A program made the translations under genes and the position numbers. Of a DNA stretch of 64,000 nt, positions 8,368 through 16,383 are shown one piece after another; positions within the stretch are counted from its first letter, which is position 1; each line of letters starts with the position of its first letter. Source of the DNA: Campylobacter canadensis (GTDB lineage: Bacteria; Campylobacterota; Campylobacteria; Campylobacterales; Campylobacteraceae); NCBI RefSeq assembly GCF_013177655.1, contig NZ_CP035946.1, forward strand, positions 1,364,001 through 1,428,000. The letters run 5' to 3'. The notes under the pieces are model-generated. The model was not told the DNA's origin. It saw only the letters and a program-made list of their open reading frames with translations, and made no database searches.

Positions 8368-9855
8368 ATGATAAATAGAAGAAATTTTCTTAAAACACTT
8401 ACAGGAACAACTATTGCACTCCCTAGTATTTTAAACGCCAACGAAAACCTTAAAAAAGATATTAAATTTGATGAGATAGCAGATGTAATCATCGTTGGAA
8501 GTGGCGTAAGTGCTCATATATGTGCTGCATATTTGGTAAAAAACAAGCTAGATGTTTTAATGATTGAGAAAATGGATAGAATTGGAGGTAATTCAGTTCT
8601 TTCTCAGCAAGATTTTGCTGTACTTAATTCGGATTTACAAATTAAAGCAGGTATAAAAGATAGCGAAGAATTATTTTTAAACGATTTAAACAAAGCTGGA
8701 GCTGGATACAATCATTTAGAACATTCTTTAAGAATTATAAGAAATTCAAACGAAGCTTATGAATTTGCAAAAAGCTGTGGGGTTAAATATGCCAATAAGC
8801 TTAAGTTTTTAGGCGGACATAGTGTTGCTAGAAGTGTTGAGACTATCGGAGGTGGCGGTGCTTGCATAAAGGCATTACACGAGTTTTTCTTAGCAAACAA
8901 AGGAAGATTTAAAAACGAAACTAAAAGCGATGAAATCATTCAAGATGAAAACGCTAAAGTAATAGGCATAAGCGTAAGAGAAAATTATAGATTTGATAGA
9001 AATCTAGCAAATGATGATAGGCAAAATTTAAGTGGGGTTAAGAAAAATTATAAAGCAAGACTTGCTGTAGTTTTTGCAACTGGTGGATTTAGCCGTGATG
9101 TTGAGTTTAGAAGCATAGTAAATCCTAGATTAAGACTAGCAAAAAGCCCATCAAGCTTAGGTCAAACTGCAGGTGCATTAAAGCAAATGCTAAAAATCGG
9201 AGCAATTGCAACCCAACTAGCACTTAGTAGATTTTCTTTTGGAATTCCAACGGAGGATTTAATTTATGGAATTATGCTTGATAAGAATGCTAAAAGATTT
9301 TTAAACGAAGATGGCGATAGACAAGGCTTATCAAATAAAATCCTAGCACATATGCAAAATCTAAACACCACAAGTTATCCAACCATTATTTTAGATAGCA
9401 CAGGTTTTGCTAATTCGCATGACCCAAATAGAATGCAAAGCTTTATAATAGCAGGAAAGATGAAGAAATTTGATACTTTAGACGAACTTGCAAATCATTT
9501 TAAACTAAATAAAGATGAATTATTAAAGAGTATGCAAATTTATGAAGATGGCATTAAAAAAAATAAAGATGAGTTCAAAAAAGATTTAAGCAAGATTAAA
9601 AACTCTAGTATGAGTAAAGCACCTTTTTATGCAATGACAGCTGCACCTGGGCTTAGCTATACACCAGGTGGTGTTTGGGCTGATACAAATATGAGAGTTT
9701 TACACATTAGCAATTATGAACCTATAAAAGGACTTTATGCAATAGGCGAAGCAACAGGTGGCGTTCATGGACAAGCAAGACTTACAAGCTGCTCTATTCC
9801 TGATTGTATGACTTCAGGTATTGCTTGTGCGAAAGATATTTTAAAAGGAATATAA
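8368..9855 (+). CDS. Tat-exported FAD-dependent reductase of the flavocytochrome c / fumarate-reductase-like family (flavoprotein subunit)
   Basis: This is a 495-residue protein. The N-terminus NRRNFLKTLTG is a twin-arginine signal, so the folded flavoprotein should be exported to the periplasm. GSGVSA at about residues 44-49 and E67 form the FAD dinucleotide-binding fold. The C-terminal FAD contacts GLYAIGEATGGVHG and QARL are present. It has no haem domain of its own; the haems are in the next two genes, as in split fcc-type systems such as Wolinella fccABC. By eye, the acid/base pair region NEDGDR aligns with fumarate reductases. The His and the catalytic Arg (about His365, Arg402 and His504 in Shewanella FccA numbering) appear replaced, so fumarate is unlikely to be the substrate. 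True substrate unknown. First gene of a six-gene operon. Confidence 0.85.
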   Translation: MINRRNFLKTLTGTTIALPSILNANENLKKDIKFDEIADVIIVGSGVSAHICAAYLVKNKLDVLMIEKMDRIGGNSVLSQQDFAVLNSDLQIKAGIKDSEELFLNDLNKAGAGYNHLEHSLRIIRNSNEAYEFAKSCGVKYANKLKFLGGHSVARSVETIGGGGACIKALHEFFLANKGRFKNETKSDEIIQDENAKVIGISVRENYRFDRNLANDDRQNLSGVKKNYKARLAVVFATGGFSRDVEFRSIVNPRLRLAKSPSSLGQTAGALKQMLKIGAIATQLALSRFSFGIPTEDLIYGIMLDKNAKRFLNEDGDRQGLSNKILAHMQNLNTTSYPTIILDSTGFANSHDPNRMQSFIIAGKMKKFDTLDELANHFKLNKDELLKSMQIYEDGIKKNKDEFKKDLSKIKNSSMSKAPFYAMTAAPGLSYTPGGVWADTNMRVLHISNYEPIKGLYAIGEATGGVHGQARLTSCSIPDCMTSGIACAKDILKGI

Positions 9856-10200
9856 ATGCGAAAATTATTAATGATTTTAATGTTTAGTATTTTTGCACTA
9901 GCTAACGAATTTTTAATCAAGCCACACCATGTAGATGTAAAGCTAAAATGCAGCGATTGTCATAAACAAGCAAATGAAAAAGATTATAAAGCACTTGATT
10001 CTAACGCTTGTTTAAGCTGTCATGGGAGTAAAGAAAAATTAGCAAAAAGACTTGATTTTTTAAAGGGCAAAAACCCACATAATAGCATTCATGATAATGC
10101 TAATTTAAATTGTTATACCTGTCATAACGAGCATAAACCTTCGTTTAATATGTGCAATACTTGCCACAATACTAAAACTTGGATGAAGGAGATAAAATGA
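9856..10200 (+). CDS. Periplasmic small tetrahaem cytochrome c
   Basis: This 114-residue protein has a short signal peptide (MRKLLMILMFSIFALANE). It contains four CxxCH haem-attachment motifs, CSDCH, CLSCH, CYTCH and CNTCH, plus extra His residues for axial ligation. The spacing resembles the cytochrome domain of Shewanella-type flavocytochrome c, here as a separate polypeptide. It starts on the base after the flavoprotein stop, so they are co-translated. The likely role is carrying electrons between the membrane quinol-oxidising cytochrome and the exported flavoprotein. Confidence 0.9.
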   Translation: MRKLLMILMFSIFALANEFLIKPHHVDVKLKCSDCHKQANEKDYKALDSNACLSCHGSKEKLAKRLDFLKGKNPHNSIHDNANLNCYTCHNEHKPSFNMCNTCHNTKTWMKEIK

Positions 10201-10712
10201 AAAAAACTATTATTTTTATTTCATCTATTGTAGTTTTAACTTTAATTTTTGTGTTTTTTTCACATAAGGCTATTAAGATGACAGGTGGTGATAAATTTTG
10301 TGCGAGTTGCCATGTAATGCAGCCTATGAAAAAATCTTATATTAAAGATGTTCATGGTGGTAATAATAATTTAGGTATTAAAGCAAATTGCGTAGATTGC
10401 CATTTGCCACATGATAATATGTTTAATTATTTAGGCACTAAGGCTTATAATGGCATTAAAGAATTCAGTATCACTGCTTTAGGTAAAGATAAAGATATTA
10501 ATTGGCAAGATAAATTAGAACACAAAAAAGATTATGTTTATGATAGTGGCTGTATGAGTTGCCATCAAGACATAACCAAAGTAAATTCTAAAAACGAAAT
10601 GCAAAATATTATGCATAAAAGATATTTAGATTACGCAAATGAATTAAAATGTGTAAGTTGCCATACTCATGTAGGTCATGATGGTTTAAGGGGTGAATTA
10701 AATAAATTATGA
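10197..10712 (+). CDS. NapC/NrfH-type membrane-anchored tetrahaem cytochrome (quinol dehydrogenase)
   Basis: This is 171 residues from the ATG at 10197, which overlaps the previous stop (ATGA) and follows AAGGAGAT. One N-terminal membrane helix (TIIFISSIVVLTLIFVFF) anchors a periplasmic domain with four haem motifs: CASCH, CVDCH, CMSCH and CVSCH. The first is followed by Met (CASCHVM), the NrfH-type signature. Family members take electrons from menaquinol and pass them to periplasmic reductases. The inferred chain is menaquinol, this protein, the small tetrahaem cytochrome, then the flavoprotein. Confidence 0.9.
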   Translation: MKKTIIFISSIVVLTLIFVFFSHKAIKMTGGDKFCASCHVMQPMKKSYIKDVHGGNNNLGIKANCVDCHLPHDNMFNYLGTKAYNGIKEFSITALGKDKDINWQDKLEHKKDYVYDSGCMSCHQDITKVNSKNEMQNIMHKRYLDYANELKCVSCHTHVGHDGLRGELNKL

Positions 10713-11368
10713 AAAATTATACTATTTTGTATGCTGAAGATGATTTAAAACTAGCAAATCAAGTTATTGATTTGCTAGAACTACTTGATTTTAAAGTATT
10801 TTATGCAAAAGATGGCTTAAGTGCTTTAGAAATTATTAAAGAAGAAAAAATTGATATATTATTACTTGATATTTCTATGCCAAGACTTGATGGTTTAAAA
10901 TTATTAGAGCAAATTAGACAAAATGATAATAAAACTCCTGCTATTATGATTACAGCCTTAAGCGATTCGCCAACTTTATTAAATGCTGTTGAATTAAATA
11001 TTTGTAAGTATTTAATAAAGCCCTTTGATAGATTAAAACTTGAACTTGCTTTAGATAAAGCAATTAAGCAAAGCAATAACTTAATTAAAGTAAGCAACAA
11101 TGTATATTTAAATATGCTTACAAATGAATTATTAGTAAATAATGAACTTAAAAAACTTAGCAAAAAAGAGTTTTTATTGCTTGAAATACTATTAAAAAGT
11201 AGTCCTAATATAGTTGATTTTTATACAATTTGTGAATATGTTTATAATGATTATAATGTAAGCTCTGATGCTATTAAATCACTTGTTAAAAACCTTAGAA
11301 AAAAGATAAATTATAAAGGAATAATCCATAATGCAAATGCTCGTGGATACTACATCAAAACTACTTAA
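10709..11368 (+). CDS. OmpR/PhoB-family response regulator
   Basis: This is a 219-residue protein. The receiver domain has the acidic pocket (E10-D11-D12), phosphoacceptor D54 (LLLDISMP), T83 region (ITAL) and K104 (LIKPF). The C-terminal half is a winged-helix DNA-binding domain (KKLSKKEFLLLEILL, then SSDAIKSLVKNLRKKI and a GYYI wing). It overlaps the previous gene by 4 bp and the kinase by 38 bp. It probably controls this operon; the direct repeats at 8309-8329 are the obvious candidate site. Confidence 0.92.
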   Translation: MKNYTILYAEDDLKLANQVIDLLELLDFKVFYAKDGLSALEIIKEEKIDILLLDISMPRLDGLKLLEQIRQNDNKTPAIMITALSDSPTLLNAVELNICKYLIKPFDRLKLELALDKAIKQSNNLIKVSNNVYLNMLTNELLVNNELKKLSKKEFLLLEILLKSSPNIVDFYTICEYVYNDYNVSSDAIKSLVKNLRKKINYKGIIHNANARGYYIKTT

Positions 11369-12956
11369 TATAAGCATTCGCAAAAAAGCCTTTATATTTG
11401 TTTTAGCACTTATTGTTTTTGTTTGTATTGTGCTTAATTTTTTATATATAAGCCAACAAAAAAACTATTTATTTCAAAGTAAAAATAATTTTAATGATAG
11501 ATTTGAGTATTTTTATAATGATTTTTTAAATAATTTGAAAAATAATGCTTTTAGTATTAGTTATGAATTTAGTTCTAATTTAGATGGTTTAAAAAATTAC
11601 GAAAAGCTATTTAAATTAAAGCAATTATTTTTAAACTTAAGTTCAAATGAAGCGTATTTAAAAGATATAAAACTTTATTTATTAGATGAAAAAATATGCC
11701 TTACAAAGGACAAAATTATTTTAGAATGTAATTACGATAAGAATTTAAATATTTTACTTAATTTTCAAAATGAACCTTATTATTTAATTAGCTTTAAAAT
11801 TAATTCAAAATACGCAATAAATTACACAATCAGTGCTAAAAAATTATTAGATAATATAAAACTTCAAGATGAATTCTTAGCTGCTTTAAGATATAAAAAT
11901 CAGTATTTTTACAATGAATCAGATTGGCACAATAAACTAAAACTGCTTATGAAAAAAGATGGAGTGATTAATTTTGATAATAAATATTATATAAATAACG
12001 AAATTTATCTTGATAATAACTTTTCTATTTTAATTTTAAAGGATATTACAAAAGATTATTTACACCATTTAAAAACATCTAAAAAAGCTTTTATAATAAG
12101 TATGATATTAGTATTTTTTGCGTTTATTTGTGTGTATTTTGTCTTGGGGTTTTTAATAAATAAACTCTTAAAAACAGAAGAAAAATTAAAAAAATTAAAC
12201 GCTAATTTACAAAATGAAATTGATTTAGCCGTAAATACCATAAAAGATAAGTTAGAAGAAAATAGACAAAAAGAACAAATGCTAAACCATCAATCAAAAC
12301 TAGCTGCGTTAGGGCAAATGTTAGCTTGTATAGCTCACGAATACAAGCAGCCCTTAGCAACTTTGGGTGCAATTTCAAGCTATCTTGAAATAAGTATTGA
12401 AAAAAATAAAATTGATGATAAATTTAAAAATAAATTAAAAGAAATAAATCCTATTTTAAGCTATATGTCAAAAACAATTGATGATTTTTATAACTTTTTT
12501 AAAACAAAAGAAGAAAAAAGTAAATTTTTTATTTATGAAGCAATAAATAATTCTTTAACAATTAGTAATGCCAGCCTTAATAAAAATGCAGTTTGTGTTA
12601 TTTTAAGACTTAATAAAAATATCCAAATCAATACTTATAAAAATAGCCTTACACATATACTAATCAACTTACTTACTAATGCAAAAGACGCTTTAAAGAC
12701 TAGCAAAAATCCTTTTATAATCATTAATTTATATTCTTATAAAAACAGTTTTTACATTAGCATTAAAGATAATGGCGAAGGAATTAAAGATGAATTAAAA
12801 GAAGAAATTTTTAAACCTTATTTTAGTACAAAAGACAGCTCAGGACTTGGTCTTTTTATGATAAAAAATATTTTAAAAAAGGACTTAAACGCTACAATTT
12901 TTGTAAAAAATAGAAAAATCGGAGCGCATTTTATAATTAGGATAGATAATGAATGA
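11331..12956 (+). CDS. Membrane sensor histidine kinase
   Basis: This is a 541-residue protein. Transmembrane helices lie at about residues 20-40 and 253-277, and between them is a roughly 210-residue periplasmic sensing domain of unrecognised family. A coiled coil (about 282-315) leads to the H-box with H336 (ACIAHEYKQPLATLG). An N-box (ILINLLTNAKDAL), G1 box (IKDNGEGI), F-box (FKPYFSTK) and G2 box (GLGLFMIKNIL) complete the ATPase domain. The start overlaps the regulator gene by 38 bp with AAAGGA upstream. It likely senses the substrate of the exported reductase or a related metabolite, an inference from operon position. Confidence 0.92.
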   Translation: MQMLVDTTSKLLNISIRKKAFIFVLALIVFVCIVLNFLYISQQKNYLFQSKNNFNDRFEYFYNDFLNNLKNNAFSISYEFSSNLDGLKNYEKLFKLKQLFLNLSSNEAYLKDIKLYLLDEKICLTKDKIILECNYDKNLNILLNFQNEPYYLISFKINSKYAINYTISAKKLLDNIKLQDEFLAALRYKNQYFYNESDWHNKLKLLMKKDGVINFDNKYYINNEIYLDNNFSILILKDITKDYLHHLKTSKKAFIISMILVFFAFICVYFVLGFLINKLLKTEEKLKKLNANLQNEIDLAVNTIKDKLEENRQKEQMLNHQSKLAALGQMLACIAHEYKQPLATLGAISSYLEISIEKNKIDDKFKNKLKEINPILSYMSKTIDDFYNFFKTKEEKSKFFIYEAINNSLTISNASLNKNAVCVILRLNKNIQINTYKNSLTHILINLLTNAKDALKTSKNPFIIINLYSYKNSFYISIKDNGEGIKDELKEEIFKPYFSTKDSSGLGLFMIKNILKKDLNATIFVKNRKIGAHFIIRIDNE

Positions 12957-14178
12957 ATTGTTTTGCTTAATTGTTGGCGGTGGGCTTAGTGGTCTAGTTT
13001 TAGCAAATTTATTAGCAGATAAAAACATTTTATTAATTGAACAAGACGAGCAATTAGGCGGAGTAGCTAGCTATATGAATTTTGCCGCATCAAATACCAG
13101 CTTTCAGGCATTCGCAAATATAAAAGATGATAAATTTTATGAGGATTTAATATCTTATTCACCTAATTATTCGGACTTTTCTATGCTTAAGGTTTTAAGC
13201 GATAATTCATCACATGCAATAGAACTTTTGCAAAGTTTTGGTGTGGAATTTGAATTAGGGATTAAAAGTAGTTTTAATCATCAAATTCCAAGAGAATTAA
13301 GCCCTTTAAAAGATGCCAAGCAAAGCGTAATAAATCCACTCATAAATAGATTAATTAGCAAAAATGTAAATATTTTAACAAAGGCAAAATTACTTGATTT
13401 TAAAGATAACACAGCAAGTATTTTATATAAAGATAAAATCTTAAAAATAAAGCTTAAAAATATAGCCTTTTGCACGGGTGGCTTTGCAAATGATAAAGAT
13501 TTTATAAAAATTCATTACCCATTAGCATTTTACGCTAAAACTCTAAGCAAAAATAATGCAAATTCACTCAAAATTATGCTTAAAAATAATGCAATCCCAA
13601 CCCAGCTTAGCTTGATGAGATTTGCTTTTATTTTGCCTATGGAGATTTTTAAATATGGAATTTTAATTAATTCTGATTTTGTAAGATTTGTTAGCGAAGA
13701 TAAACAAAGGCAAGAATTAGCAATAGCTATTTTAAACGAGTTTAAGCAGGGCAAAAAAGTAAAATTGCTTTTAGATAATCACGGAATAAATTATATAAAT
13801 AACATAAGCAATTTTAAGAAATATTATTCTTTAAAAGACATTGATAAAAGGCTTATTGATACGGTAAATGATTATAATTTAGGTATTACAAATAAAATTG
13901 ATAACTTTGGTAAAAACTTAAATAATATCGCTATAAAAAAGATAAAAGAAAGCTTGTTTTATTTATGCGATGTTGATGTTTATTTAAACTATACTTTAGG
14001 CGGGGTTAAGTCTAATACAAATGCACAAATTATTGATATTAATACAAATAAAGCAATAGATAATATCTTTGTAATAGGAGAAGCTAGTGCGATGTTTGGC
14101 GAAGCAAGGCTTAGTGGGGCTGCAAGTACTGCTTGTGTTGTTTTTGCTATGAATGCAGCTAGATATATGCTAAAATAA
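12949..14178 (+). CDS. Cytoplasmic FAD flavoprotein, shortened paralogue of the exported reductase
   Basis: This is a 409-residue protein without a signal peptide. VGGGLSG near residues 9-15 and E34 give the FAD fold, and the C-terminus NIFVIGEASAMFG, EARLSGAAST matches the FAD site of the first gene. The middle aligns clearly with the exported protein (IPTQLSLMRFAFILP against IATQLALSRFSFGIP; YGILINSDFVRFVSED against YGIMLDKNAKRFLNED), so the two are paralogues. It overlaps the kinase by 8 bp. With no cytochrome partner in the cytoplasm, it could run the reverse reaction, process the product, or assist sensing. The role is unknown. Confidence 0.75.
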   Translation: MNELFCLIVGGGLSGLVLANLLADKNILLIEQDEQLGGVASYMNFAASNTSFQAFANIKDDKFYEDLISYSPNYSDFSMLKVLSDNSSHAIELLQSFGVEFELGIKSSFNHQIPRELSPLKDAKQSVINPLINRLISKNVNILTKAKLLDFKDNTASILYKDKILKIKLKNIAFCTGGFANDKDFIKIHYPLAFYAKTLSKNNANSLKIMLKNNAIPTQLSLMRFAFILPMEIFKYGILINSDFVRFVSEDKQRQELAIAILNEFKQGKKVKLLLDNHGINYINNISNFKKYYSLKDIDKRLIDTVNDYNLGITNKIDNFGKNLNNIAIKKIKESLFYLCDVDVYLNYTLGGVKSNTNAQIIDINTNKAIDNIFVIGEASAMFGEARLSGAASTACVVFAMNAARYMLK

Positions 14179-14182
14179 AACA

Positions 14183-14791
14183 TTAATCAAGTTTTAAAAG
14201 TTTAGAATTAAACGCTTTAACATCAGCTAAATCGTGTGTTACCATTATACAAGCTATGTTAAGTTTGTTTAAATAATCAAGTACAAAGGTTCTAATTGAT
14301 GAGCGAAGATTTGCATCTAAAGCACAAAAAGGCTCATCTAAAAGCAATAATTTTGGCTTTTGTGCAATACATCTTGCAAGAGCTAATCTTTGTTGCTGAC
14401 CACCACTTAAAGTTTTTGGATAAGCATTTGCAAGATTGCTAATTTCAAGAGAAGTTAAAATATCCATTGCTATTTGTTTTTTGTTAGCTTCTTTGATAGC
14501 AAAAGTTACATTTTCTATCGCCTTTAAATGTGGAAAAAGTGCGTAATCTTGAAATAAAAATCCTATATTTCTTTTATGTGCAGGTATTTTAGTAATATTT
14601 ATACCATCTAAAAATATTTCTCCTTCTTGTATTTCTTCAAAACCTGCAATTAGTTTTAAAATAGTACTTTTGCCGCTTCCACTTTGTCCTAAAATACACA
14701 ATTTTTCTGATTTTTCAAGGCTAAAACTAAGATTATTAAAAAGTGCTTTTTCATAAGCAAAGCTTAGATTTTTAAATTCAAAATAACTCAT
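14183..14791 (-). CDS. fbpC: Ferric-iron ABC transporter ATP-binding protein
   Basis: This is a 202-residue ABC ATPase: Walker A GQSGSGKST, Q-loop FLFQDYALFPH, signature LSGGQQQRLALAR, Walker B LLLLDEPF, H-loop MVTHD. It is much shorter than the roughly 350 residues of neisserial FbpC because it ends soon after the H-loop; the C-terminal regulatory domain is missing. Its start overlaps the permease stop by 4 bp. It lies third in fbpA-fbpB-fbpC, the same order as C. jejuni cfbpABC. Its end is convergent with the flavoprotein operon, with only 4 bp between stops. Confidence 0.88.
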   Translation of the reverse strand: MSYFEFKNLSFAYEKALFNNLSFSLEKSEKLCILGQSGSGKSTILKLIAGFEEIQEGEIFLDGINITKIPAHKRNIGFLFQDYALFPHLKAIENVTFAIKEANKKQIAMDILTSLEISNLANAYPKTLSGGQQQRLALARCIAQKPKLLLLDEPFCALDANLRSSIRTFVLDYLNKLNIACIMVTHDLADVKAFNSKLLKLD

Positions 14792-16383
14792 TTTCTTTCC
14801 TTAATTAAATTAAAAATTACTAGCAATATAAAGCAAGTTAGCACAAGCACAAGTGCAGGAGCGCTAAGCATTGCAAGTTGCTCATCGCTTGCGTATCTAT
14901 CCATTTCAAAAGATAAAGTTTTAAAATTACTTGTTGCTAGCAAACTTGCAAGTGGTAATTCTTTTAAAATTTCAATAAAAATTAATATAAAAGAACTTAT
15001 TAAACTAGGAAGAACTAAAATAAATTCTATTTTAAAAAAACTGCTAAATGGGTTTTTTCCTAGACTTAACCTTGCGTATGTAATTGAGCTTGGCAGTTTA
15101 TTAAAAGCAGCATCAAGCCCATTAAAGCCAAGAGCTAAAAATCTAACAACATAAGCAAATATTAAAAGCACTGGGCTAAGCGTTAAAAATAAAGCATTAT
15201 TAATACCAAAAAAATTATAAATTGGCTCATTAATTCTATCAATACAAATAAATAAAGCAAGCATACAAATAGCAATAACAGAACCAGGAATGCTATAACC
15301 CATATTTGATAAAGAGCTAATAATTATCTTAGCCCTACCCTTCTTAAAGCGTTGATTAAAAGCTAAAAATGTAGCAATAATTAAAATTATTAAGCTTGAG
15401 CTTAAGCTTAAAAAGAAGGTGTTTTTGCTTAAAATAAATAAAGCAGAGTAATTAACATCTAAAAAACTTCTCTTAAACCAAATTAAAATATGAATAACAG
15501 GTAATAAAAAACTAAAAAAAAATATGAACGAAAATAACACAATAATTATAAAACTAGCTATTTTACTAAGTTTTTTTCTTTTTATCGGATAAGTTTTTGA
15601 GCTTATTTCATAAGGTCTTCTAAATATTTTTTCAACAAGTAAAATAAAAAACACAACAAAAAGTAAAATAACAGCAAGTTTAATAGCCGCATTTAAATCA
15701 TTATAAGCAATCCAAGCCTTATAAATCCCTGTGCTAAAGACATGTAAGCCATAGTAGTTTGGCGCTCCATAAGCATTAAGTGTTTCCATAGCGCAAAGAC
15801 TTGCTCCTGCAACAATGGCTGGGCGACTTAGCGGTAAAATAATTTGAAAAAATATTGCTGTATCGCTTTTACCAAGGCTCTTTGCACTGTTTATAATATT
15901 TGCTGAAAATTTAGCTAAAAAACCCCTAAGTAAAATATAAACATAAGGAAAAAAAGCAAGGCTAAATACAAAAATAGCACCATAAATATTCATAATATCA
16001 AAATGAATTCTTAAATTAAATTGCTCTCTTAAAAATATATTAAACCAAGAAAAATAAGAGAAAAAATCAGCATAAATATAAGCAAATAAATAGCTAGGAA
16101 TAGCAAAAGGTAGCACTAAAACAAAGCGAAAAAAATTTCTAAATCTATACTCATAAAAACTTTCAAAATACGCTAAAAATATAGCAATAATAGTAGAAAA
16201 CAACAAGGTAAAAAATAATATTATTCCTGTATTTTTAAAATACTCTACTAAATAACTATCAAATAACACAGCCGTGTTATCTTTTATTGGCTGTGTTATG
16301 AAAAACATTACATAAAAAATAGGAATGAGTATTAAAAATAATAAAAAATAAGCAAGAATATCGCTTAATTTTCTCACTTCCAC
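14788..16383 (-). CDS. fbpB: Ferric-iron ABC transporter permease
   Basis: This 531-residue polytopic protein consists of two fused binding-protein-dependent permease domains, each with an EAA-type loop (SAKSLGKSDTAIFFQIILPL and ARLSLGKNPFSSFFKIEFIL). This is the standard architecture of FbpB/SfuB iron permeases. It overlaps the binding-protein gene by 10 bp and the ATPase gene by 4 bp. It moves Fe3+ delivered by FbpA across the inner membrane. Confidence 0.9.
   Translation of the reverse strand: MEVRKLSDILAYFLLFLILIPIFYVMFFITQPIKDNTAVLFDSYLVEYFKNTGIILFFTLLFSTIIAIFLAYFESFYEYRFRNFFRFVLVLPFAIPSYLFAYIYADFFSYFSWFNIFLREQFNLRIHFDIMNIYGAIFVFSLAFFPYVYILLRGFLAKFSANIINSAKSLGKSDTAIFFQIILPLSRPAIVAGASLCAMETLNAYGAPNYYGLHVFSTGIYKAWIAYNDLNAAIKLAVILLFVVFFILLVEKIFRRPYEISSKTYPIKRKKLSKIASFIIIVLFSFIFFFSFLLPVIHILIWFKRSFLDVNYSALFILSKNTFFLSLSSSLIILIIATFLAFNQRFKKGRAKIIISSLSNMGYSIPGSVIAICMLALFICIDRINEPIYNFFGINNALFLTLSPVLLIFAYVVRFLALGFNGLDAAFNKLPSSITYARLSLGKNPFSSFFKIEFILVLPSLISSFILIFIEILKELPLASLLATSNFKTLSFEMDRYASDEQLAMLSAPALVLVLTCFILLVIFNLIKERK

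Noticed and set aside
8368-9855. Naming the exported flavoprotein a fumarate or methacrylate reductase
   Set aside because: The fold and neighbours fit, but key active-site positions look changed, so a substrate name would be a guess.
10801-11163. Minus-strand open frame of 120 codons inside the response-regulator gene
   Set aside because: It lies entirely antisense to a convincing receiver/winged-helix gene, has no ribosome-binding site and is Leu/Ser/Ile-rich as antisense A+T-rich frames are.
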